DNA from: an uncultured Trueperaceae bacterium
GTDB taxonomy: Bacteria; Deinococcota; Deinococci; Deinococcales; Trueperaceae
Direction: 5' to 3'
DNA length: 19,327 nt
Assembly (NCBI GenBank): GCA_937911855.1
Contig: CALDPK010000109.1
Coordinates: 1 to 19,327, forward strand
Shown: in pieces, positions 6,714 through 12,920 of the stretch
Layout of the letters: every line of letters starts with the position of its first letter
How positions within the stretch are numbered: position 1 is the first letter of the stretch
Notes under the pieces: generated by a model
The model's database searches: none
Told to the model about the DNA's origin: nothing
Seen by the model: the letters and a program-made list of their open reading frames with translations, nothing else
Translations under genes and position numbers: made by a program

Positions 6714-7739
6714 ATGCAGGAAAGCACCCTTCAAACAGCAACTGATTCCAGGCGCGCCCGCGTTTTCTCGGGCGTTCAACCCACCGGCAACCTGCACCTG
6801 GGCAATTACCTGGGCGCAATCCGCCAGTGGGTCAGCCACCAGTCTGAGCGCGACAACATCTTCTGCATCGTGGACCTGCATGCCCTGACGATTCCCGAGG
6901 ACGTGAATCCCCAGGAGCTGCGTGACCGCACCAGGCGCCTGGCTGCCATCTACCTGGCCGCCGGCATCGACCCCGAGCAGAGCACCATCTTCGTGCAGTC
7001 GCACGTTCCCGAGCACAGCGAGCTCACGTGGCTGCTGAACTGTGTCACGCCGCTCGGCTGGCTCTACCGCATGACCCAGTTCAAATCCAAGAGCGAGAAC
7101 CGCGACAGCGTCGGCGCCGGCCTGCTCAACTACCCGGTGCTCATGGCTGCGGACATCCTGGCTTACGACACCGACGTCGTACCGGTCGGGGAAGACCAGC
7201 TGCAGCACATCGAGCTGACCCGCGACCTGGCCATCCGCTTCAACAACCTGTTCGGTGAGACGTTCGTCATCCCCCGCTCCGAGATCCCAGCGGCTGGCGC
7301 CCGCATCATGGGCCTTGACGATCCGGAAGCCAAGATGAGCAAGTCGCTGGCGCACCGCCCCGGCCACGCCCTCGAGCTGATGGCTACCGACAAACAATTG
7401 AGGAAAGCGGTGATGTCAGCCGTCACCGATTCAGGCCGTGAACTCCGCTATGAACATGGCTCAAAGGGCGTCCGCAACCTTCTGGAGCTGTACTCGATCA
7501 TGAGTGGCAAGGGCATCCCCGAGATCGAAGCCGAGCTCGAGGGTGAAGGTTACGGGACGCTCAAGAAAGCCGTCGCGGAAGCCGTCATCGAGACGGTCGC
7601 ACCCGTCCGTGACCGCGCCAACGCACTCATGGAGGACGCCGGCGCACTCGATGAGGTGCTGAGCCAGGGAGCGCAGCGGGCGCGCGAGATCGCCGCGCCC
7701 GTGGTCTCCCGGGTCAAAGCTGCGATGGGAGTCGGTTGA
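6714..7739 (+). CDS. trpS: Tryptophanyl-tRNA synthetase
   Basis: A class I aminoacyl-tRNA synthetase charging tRNA-Trp. The 341-residue protein has the HIGH-equivalent in SGVQPTGNLHLGNYLGAI (about 19-36), the tryptophan-pocket region GLLNYPVLMAADILAYDTDVVPVGEDQLQH, and KMSKS at 207-211. Length is normal for bacterial TrpS. The N-terminal tail (MQESTLQTATDSRRARVF) is slightly longer than usual, but the ATG is supported by the -10 box 6 nt upstream. The stop overlaps the TTG start of the next gene (TTGA). Confidence 0.96.
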   Translation: MQESTLQTATDSRRARVFSGVQPTGNLHLGNYLGAIRQWVSHQSERDNIFCIVDLHALTIPEDVNPQELRDRTRRLAAIYLAAGIDPEQSTIFVQSHVPEHSELTWLLNCVTPLGWLYRMTQFKSKSENRDSVGAGLLNYPVLMAADILAYDTDVVPVGEDQLQHIELTRDLAIRFNNLFGETFVIPRSEIPAAGARIMGLDDPEAKMSKSLAHRPGHALELMATDKQLRKAVMSAVTDSGRELRYEHGSKGVRNLLELYSIMSGKGIPEIEAELEGEGYGTLKKAVAEAVIETVAPVRDRANALMEDAGALDEVLSQGAQRAREIAAPVVSRVKAAMGVG

Positions 7740-8644
7740 CCGGCCAACGGCAGCGCCTGCTGTTCGTGTTCCTGGATGGCGTTGGCCTGGGCGACCAGTC
7801 AGCCGACAATCCCTTTGCAACGACCGGCACGCCCGAGCTCAGGAAGCTGCTCGGCAGCAGCCTCGACAGCTCGCTGACGAGCAGGTCAGCTGACGGCCTG
7901 CTGGTCACGAAGCTGGACGCCCGGCTGGGCGTGAGTGGCCTGCCCCAGTCCGCGACGGGACAGGCAACACTGCTGACGGGCCGCAACGCTGCCCAGCACA
8001 TGGGCAGGCATTACGGCCCTTGGCCTGGACCGACACTGCACCGGCTGCTGAGCGAAGGCAACCTGTTCAGCGAGGTGGTGCAGAGCGGCAGGCAGGCGGG
8101 GATAGCCAACCTGTACCCGCCGCCTTACTTCGACGCGCTGGAGCGGAAGAAGAGCCGGGTGAACGTGCCCGTGCACGCGGCACTGCAGGCCGGACTCTCG
8201 CTGCGCGAGCTCGCAGATTACGATCTCGGCAACGCCATCAGTGCCGACCTGACCGGCAGCTTCCTGCGCAGGTTCGCGCCCGGCAGCCGTACGGTGACAC
8301 CCGCAGAGGCCGGCCGGCAGTTGCGCTCACTTGCGCTGCAGCAGGACTTCACGTTCTTCGATTTCTGGATGAGCGATCACATCGGGCACCGCGGCAGCAT
8401 GGCTGAAGCCGAGGAGCTGGTGGGCAACCTCGACCGGTTCTTATCAGCTGTCCTTGAGCCGCATGACGACGGCCTGACCGTTCTGGTCACGTCCGATCAC
8501 GGCAACCTGGAAGACAAGTCACTGCGCACCCACACGCTCAACCCCGTGCCCATGCTGGCTTCAGGTGCCGCCGCCGGCGAGTTCCGCACCGCAGCAGACC
8601 TGACTGACGTGGCGCCGGCGATCAGGCGGGTACTGGGTCTCTGA
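7736..8644 (+). CDS. Alkaline-phosphatase-superfamily metalloenzyme (phosphoglycerate-mutase-like)
   Basis: A 302-residue cytoplasmic protein of the two-metal phosphatase/iPGM/ApgM clan. Visible motifs are LLFVFLDGVGLGD (D14 metal ligand), LPQSATGQATLLTGRNA (S72/T74 region, the likely phosphorylated nucleophile), SDHIGHRG (D214, H215, H218), VTSDHGNLED (D254, H255) and RTHTLNPVPML (H266). The THT-x-NPVP motif is typical of cofactor-independent phosphoglycerate mutase, but the protein is much shorter (iPGM is about 510 residues), so its substrate is unknown. The TTG start overlaps the trpS stop (TTGA) with GGGAG just upstream, which suggests coupled translation. Its stop directly abuts the stop of the convergent gene. 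Confidence 0.85.
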   Translation: MTGQRQRLLFVFLDGVGLGDQSADNPFATTGTPELRKLLGSSLDSSLTSRSADGLLVTKLDARLGVSGLPQSATGQATLLTGRNAAQHMGRHYGPWPGPTLHRLLSEGNLFSEVVQSGRQAGIANLYPPPYFDALERKKSRVNVPVHAALQAGLSLRELADYDLGNAISADLTGSFLRRFAPGSRTVTPAEAGRQLRSLALQQDFTFFDFWMSDHIGHRGSMAEAEELVGNLDRFLSAVLEPHDDGLTVLVTSDHGNLEDKSLRTHTLNPVPMLASGAAAGEFRTAADLTDVAPAIRRVLGL

Positions 8645-9754
8645 TCAGGCGAGGCCGATCAGGATCCACGCCTCGTACCACGCACCGACAAGAAGCAGCA
8701 GTCCGGCAAGCGGCAGCATCAGCAGCAGTTTGCCGACTGCCTCCGGCAGTGCCTGGAAGCCCTTGCGGATGAGCGTGACGAGAAGGAAACCGCCGCCGGC
8801 GATCACCGTGAAGTAGGCGAACAGCTCAAGCGCCAGCAGGATGACCATCAGCAGCGCCTCGAGCCCGCCGGGAGCGACCATGCCGAACGGCACCGCCTGC
8901 AGGTAGAACGAGAAACCACCGAACAGGTAGGCCGGCACGCCGAACAGCAGCGCCAGGCTGAACAGGGTGGAGGCCGAGACCACGATGAAATTCTGGTGGA
9001 AAGTGACCGTGGCCGCCCGGGGGATGTCCCCGCTCGAGTAGGCGGCCGTGGCTCCCACGCTGGTGACGGCCGCTTCGACCGTGTCCATGATCGCGGCTGT
9101 GCACTCGTCAGGCATGGTGCTGCCGGTGAGCATGCCAGCTCCGAACAGCCCGAACATGAGGACCAGGGTGACCGTGTAGGCGCCGCGGTGCGCGCGGATC
9201 ACAGCAAGGCCCCGGCCCAGCAGCCGCCTGAGTCCGCTGGGCCGGATGAGCAGCGCCAGTACCAGAGCGCTGAACACGATGAACGTCCACGAGGCAGCCG
9301 GTGTCTGCACCCAGGCGCGTATTCCCGACGGTGCGGGTTGCCGGAAACCGACGTTCACGGCCTGCCAGCCGTCCCCGGTTTCGCGCACGGTCACCTGCAC
9401 GACTGCCAGCTGCCCGGCCGGTCCACTTGAGCTGTAGGAGAAAACGCGTTCGGATTCGGCTGCTGCCGGCTGTTCCATCCGGTCGTCCAGGTTCACGCGG
9501 GTGCCCTGGGCCGGCGGCGGGTTGACCATGATCATGGGGATGTACTCGCACAGCTGCTCTGTCGGCAAGGCGGCCATGGTCTGGAAAGGCGGGATCTCGG
9601 TAGCGAGCCAGTCGAGCACCGCCTGGTCGGCCGTGGCACCGGCTGAATCCGGCGCTTCCTCCTGGGCAACTCCTGCAGGGAGCAGCGTGAAGAACAGGGT
9701 CAGCATCAGTGTCAGCAGGCGGCAGCGGGCAGAAGAAATCACGTTGGTGAGCAT
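8645..9754 (-). CDS. SpoIIM-like integral membrane protein with signal peptide
   Basis: A membrane protein of up to 369 residues. An N-terminal signal sequence (about 5-30, CRLLTLMLTLFFTLLPAGVAQ) leads to an external domain (about 31-150). Predicted membrane segments lie at about 155-171, 192-210, 257-282, 300-327 and 341-368. The segment FHQNFIVVSASTLFSLALLFG followed by LALELFAYFTVIAGGGFLLV resembles the stage II sporulation protein M (DUF95) fold found in many non-sporulating bacteria. That assignment is moderate and no biochemical role can be given. The start may instead be the in-frame GTG at 9742, because a TATGCT box lies exactly 7 nt before it and overlaps the ATG. It is divergent from the HD-domain gene. 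Confidence 0.7.
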   Translation of the reverse strand: MLTNVISSARCRLLTLMLTLFFTLLPAGVAQEEAPDSAGATADQAVLDWLATEIPPFQTMAALPTEQLCEYIPMIMVNPPPAQGTRVNLDDRMEQPAAAESERVFSYSSSGPAGQLAVVQVTVRETGDGWQAVNVGFRQPAPSGIRAWVQTPAASWTFIVFSALVLALLIRPSGLRRLLGRGLAVIRAHRGAYTVTLVLMFGLFGAGMLTGSTMPDECTAAIMDTVEAAVTSVGATAAYSSGDIPRAATVTFHQNFIVVSASTLFSLALLFGVPAYLFGGFSFYLQAVPFGMVAPGGLEALLMVILLALELFAYFTVIAGGGFLLVTLIRKGFQALPEAVGKLLLMLPLAGLLLLVGAWYEAWILIGLA

Positions 9755-9780
9755 AACCCGCCTTCAGGTGGGTTCCGGTT

Positions 9781-9786
9781 TAGTAT
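9781..9786 (+). promoter_or_regulatory. -10 box for HD-domain gene and folC
   Basis: TAGTAT, 9 nt before the GTG start at 9796. On the opposite strand, TATGCT at 9750-9755 could start the SpoIIM-like gene, so this 41-bp gap probably holds two back-to-back promoters. Confidence 0.5.
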
Positions 9787-9795
9787 CCTGCCTGC

Positions 9796-10299
9796 GTGAC
9801 GAGCGCGCCAGCCAGGCTGTGGAACCTGTTCAGGAGGACACTTCACGCCTTCGTGCCTGAACTGATTCCCGCTGATGATGATTTCGCCCGGCAGAAGCTG
9901 ACTGACCTGGAATACGGCCTGTATGGAGCCATGGATGTGCGCGACCGCGCCCACAGCGTCCTCGTGGCGAAACTGCTGCTCGACAGGCACCCGGCTGCCC
10001 ACCGCAACCTGGTGGCCGCTGCCCTGCTGCATGATGTGGGCAAGTCGCAGCTGAAGTTCAACGCCATCCACCGCATCCTGGTTCACCTGGCGCGCCCCCG
10101 CGGCCTGCCGCAGGAGCCACTCGCCGGCGGACTGCGCGGCGCCCTGCAGCTGCGTGAGCATCACGAGGCCATCGGCGCCCGGCTGCTGGAGGAAGCCGGC
10201 GTTGATCCCGAGGTGGTGAGGCTCGTGGGGAACCTTGGCCGGCAGGGCGCAGCCGACCCCGACCTGACCGTGCTCAGATGGGCGGATGAACGGACGTGA
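9796..10299 (+). CDS. HD-domain phosphohydrolase-like protein
   Basis: A 167-residue single-domain protein of the HD superfamily (metal-dependent phosphohydrolases). Candidate ligands are H53 (DVRDRAHSV), H79-D80 (ALLHDVGKSQ), H122/H123 (REHHEAIGARLL) and D164 (RWADE). HDVGK is close to the HDIGK of stand-alone HD proteins of unknown substrate in Deinococci and other phyla. The GTG start is supported by the -10 box. Its stop overlaps the folC GTG (GTGA), so the two are translated together. Whether it acts on folates, nucleotides or RNA cannot be said. Confidence 0.85.
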   Translation: MTSAPARLWNLFRRTLHAFVPELIPADDDFARQKLTDLEYGLYGAMDVRDRAHSVLVAKLLLDRHPAAHRNLVAAALLHDVGKSQLKFNAIHRILVHLARPRGLPQEPLAGGLRGALQLREHHEAIGARLLEEAGVDPEVVRLVGNLGRQGAADPDLTVLRWADERT

Positions 10300-11564
10300 A
10301 CGGTCAGGTCGAATGGCTGATGGCGCTGCAGCGTTTCGGCATGAAGCCGGGCCTGGCGCGCATGCACGATCTGCTGAAGAGGCTCGGCAATCCCGAGGGC
10401 GACTGCCGGCTGGTGCTGGTCGGCGGCACGAACGGCAAGGGCTCCACGGCCACTTTCCTGGCCGGGATGCTTACCGCAGCGGGACAGCGCACCGGACTGT
10501 TCACCAGTCCGCACCTGACCAACGTGATGGAGCGTTTCGTCATCGACGGGGTGCAATTGCCCATAAGCGAGCTGGAACAGGCAGTGCGGCAGGTACGCCC
10601 CATCGCCGAGGAGACCGGTGCCACGTTCTTCGAGGTGATGGTCGCCTGCGCCTGGCTGATGTTCCGCGCCCACGAATGTGACACCGTCATCCTTGAAGTC
10701 GGGCTGGGCGGCCGGTTCGACGCCACCAACGCTGCTGATCCGTGCCTGAGCATCATCACCAACGTCGAACTGGACCACACCGACGTACTCGGTTCCACCC
10801 GTGGCGAGATAGCTGCGGACAAGGCCCACCTCATGCGCCCGGGCCGGCCGGTACTCACCGGAGCGGAGGGCGAGGCCCTGGCGGTACTCGAGGAGCACGC
10901 GGCCAGCGTCGGCGCTGAACTGCTGCGCCTGGGTCACGAGTTCAGCGTAGCCGTCACTGATACCGACTGGAGCGGCAGTGGACTGCAGGTCACTTCCGGC
11001 GCCTGGGAAGCGCAGCTGACGGTGCCGCTGCCGGGACAGCACCAGGCGCACAACGCGGCACTTGCCGTGATGGCTGCGCACAGGCTCGGCGTGGACGGGC
11101 AAACCATGAGGCGCGGCCTCGCCGGCAGTGAATGGCCTGGCAGACTTGAACGGTTGCAGTACGGGGATCGGAACTGGCTGCTCGACGGCGCCCACAACCC
11201 TGCCGGAGCCCGGTCGTTGCGCGAGGCAGTCGGGAAACTGGGGGCGAAGCCCGGGGTACTTATCCTGGGACTGACCGAAGGCAAGGACGCAGCCGGAATC
11301 GTCAGGGAACTGGAAGACCTGGCGCCCATCGTCATCGTGACCAGATCCGAACTGAGTCCCCGGGCGGTTGAACCTGCTGCCCTGCTGGAGCTGTTGCCTG
11401 CGCTCACGCAGGTGGCGGACACGCCGGCAGCCGCGATCAGCCGCGCGATCAGTTCAACGAAGCCGGCCGAACTGGTCGTCGTGGCCGGCAGCCTCTACCT
11501 GCTCGGGGAGATAAGGCCTCTGCTTACGGGCCAGCGACGAGAGGATTACGCCCGCTGGCAGTGA
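10296..11564 (+). CDS. folC: Folylpolyglutamate synthase / dihydrofolate synthase
   Basis: An Mur-ligase-family enzyme that adds glutamate to dihydropteroate or folates using ATP. The 422-residue protein contains the P-loop GGTNGKGS (43-50), FTSPHL (about 69-74), ILEVGLGGRFDATNA (132-146), NVELDHTDVLGST (156-168), DKAHLM with K176 as the likely carbamylated lysine, and LLDGAHNPAGA (295-305). Length is normal. The GTG start is four bases inside the end of the HD-domain gene. Its last 41 bp overlap the end of convergent plsY. Confidence 0.93.
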   Translation: MNGQVEWLMALQRFGMKPGLARMHDLLKRLGNPEGDCRLVLVGGTNGKGSTATFLAGMLTAAGQRTGLFTSPHLTNVMERFVIDGVQLPISELEQAVRQVRPIAEETGATFFEVMVACAWLMFRAHECDTVILEVGLGGRFDATNAADPCLSIITNVELDHTDVLGSTRGEIAADKAHLMRPGRPVLTGAEGEALAVLEEHAASVGAELLRLGHEFSVAVTDTDWSGSGLQVTSGAWEAQLTVPLPGQHQAHNAALAVMAAHRLGVDGQTMRRGLAGSEWPGRLERLQYGDRNWLLDGAHNPAGARSLREAVGKLGAKPGVLILGLTEGKDAAGIVRELEDLAPIVIVTRSELSPRAVEPAALLELLPALTQVADTPAAAISRAISSTKPAELVVVAGSLYLLGEIRPLLTGQRREDYARWQ

Positions 11565-12162
11565 ACGGCGCATGCCGCCAGACGATCAGGATCACCAGCA
11601 GCAGCACCCCTGCAGAACGGATCACCGCGCCCGCGTCGCCGGACTGAAGCAGGTCCAGCACGATTATCACCGCACCCGCCACGGCGATAGTGACTGCCGA
11701 GGCGAGGCTGACGTTCTTCAGCACCAGGACCAGCAGCGCGATCAGCACGACTGCAGCGACGGCCACCGGCCAGTTGAGCGGCAGTATCGCGCCGAACGCC
11801 ACGGCCAGTGCCTTGCCTCCCCGGAAGCGGGTGAACACCGGGAACACGTGACCCAGGCCCGCCCCGAAGACGGCGGCAGCGACGGCCCAGTCAGCAGCAA
11901 GTTCCGAACCGCCTGCCACGATGCCGGCCAGAACCGGCGCCAGCAGCACGGCAGCCACGCCCTTGAGCACGTCAAGGATGAAGGTCATGATGCCGTAGAC
12001 GGGTCCCAGGTTGCGGAGGGCGTTCATGGTGCCCATGTTGCCCGAGCCGGTGCTGAATATGTCCTTGCCACCCATCCTGGCGAACAGCTGCGCGCTGGGC
12101 AGTGAACCGAGCAGGTAAGCAGCGATGAGCGAGACGGCTGCAGCGAGCAGGTTTTCAGGCAT
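11524..12162 (-). CDS. plsY: Acyl-phosphate glycerol-3-phosphate acyltransferase
   Basis: An integral membrane acyltransferase that moves an acyl group from acyl-phosphate to glycerol-3-phosphate, the first step of phospholipid synthesis (partner PlsX). The 212-residue protein has the three cytoplasmic motifs: GSLPSAQLFAR (19-29), GSGNMGTMNALR (39-50) followed by FILDVLKG, and GHVFPVFTRFRGGKALA (104-120). Several hydrophobic helices surround them. It is somewhat longer than typical (about 200) because of a C-terminal tail with WRHAPFTASGRNP. The ATG lies 8 nt inside the end of recO, with AGGAAGG upstream inside recO, so translation is coupled to recO. Confidence 0.94.
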   Translation of the reverse strand: MPENLLAAAVSLIAAYLLGSLPSAQLFARMGGKDIFSTGSGNMGTMNALRNLGPVYGIMTFILDVLKGVAAVLLAPVLAGIVAGGSELAADWAVAAAVFGAGLGHVFPVFTRFRGGKALAVAFGAILPLNWPVAVAAVVLIALLVLVLKNVSLASAVTIAVAGAVIIVLDLLQSGDAGAVIRSAGVLLLVILIVWRHAPFTASGRNPLVAGP

Positions 12163-12889
12163 GGGTGTAAGCCTTCCTGTGCCCGAAAGCCTGGCTGCTG
12201 CGCAGGCGGGTCACGTGATGGTCAAGGTAACGGTTGAGCAGCTGCCAATGTTCGGCGGTGTCGGTGAGAGGTACGTTCATCGCGCTTCGCAGCGTACCGC
12301 CCACCACTCCGGCCAGTTCGCACAGGCTTTCGCTGGGACTGGAGCGGACGGGACTGCAATCGGCGCACAGCATGTGCCCGGCGCGGAAATCCAGGGAGGC
12401 AGGCGGCATCTCGCGGGAGCACGCTCCGCAGCGGCGCATCGCTGGTGCGAGGCCGGCCACCCGCAGCATCCCCCACGAGTACACGATCGCCACTTTCTCG
12501 GGTTCCGGTGACTGGCACAGGCCGCGCAGGCCGCTGGTCAGGTACTCGTAGAGCGGTTCGCCGTAATGAACGTCGACGGTCAGGGCGTCGCACAGTTCCG
12601 CGAGGTAGCTGGCGAGCGGGTACAGTTCCGGTTCACTCAGGCGCGGCAGCATGCCGTTGAGCGTCACCTGGGTGATGACCGGCAGGTCGTCTTCCTTGCG
12701 GCGGTAATGCTGCACGTTGACGTCCGCCCACAGGCTCAGGCGGCCCGCATTGCCGGCCGAGTTCTTGCCGGCGCGCGCCAGGGCAGTCCATTTGCCGGAC
12801 GGGCTCAGCAGCGTGACGATCGAGTCGCCGTTGGGCTGGCTGCGCCTGCGCAGGACTATGCCGTTCGAGGTGGTGTAGCGGGACCGCAT
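12155..12889 (-). CDS. recO: DNA repair protein RecO
   Basis: A recombination mediator that works with RecF/RecR to load RecA and anneal strands. The 244-residue protein has an N-terminal OB-fold (about 1-80, GIVLRRRSQPNGDSIVTLLS) and a helical C-terminal part. A zinc site is formed by C154/C157 (RCGACS) and C175/C178 (LCADC). The ATG follows a TAGAAT box at 6 nt. topA ends 31 bp upstream. plsY overlaps its 3' end. Confidence 0.92.
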   Translation of the reverse strand: MRSRYTTSNGIVLRRRSQPNGDSIVTLLSPSGKWTALARAGKNSAGNAGRLSLWADVNVQHYRRKEDDLPVITQVTLNGMLPRLSEPELYPLASYLAELCDALTVDVHYGEPLYEYLTSGLRGLCQSPEPEKVAIVYSWGMLRVAGLAPAMRRCGACSREMPPASLDFRAGHMLCADCSPVRSSPSESLCELAGVVGGTLRSAMNVPLTDTAEHWQLLNRYLDHHVTRLRSSQAFGHRKAYTHA

Positions 12890-12895
12890 CGCCTG

Positions 12896-12901
12896 ATTCT
12901 A
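12896..12901 (-). promoter_or_regulatory. -10 box for leaderless recO-plsY mRNA
   Basis: TAGAAT on the minus strand, 6 nt before the ATG. A partial -35 (CTGATA, 4 of 6 matches to TTGACA) lies 17 bp upstream, at the very end of topA. Confidence 0.65.
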
Positions 12902-12920
12902 GCTCGCAAATCCCGCAATA

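Noticed and set aside
10161..11195. 344-codon minus-strand open frame opposite folC
   Set aside because: It is a shadow of folC, rich in His/Arg/Gln, without domain, start signal or promoter.
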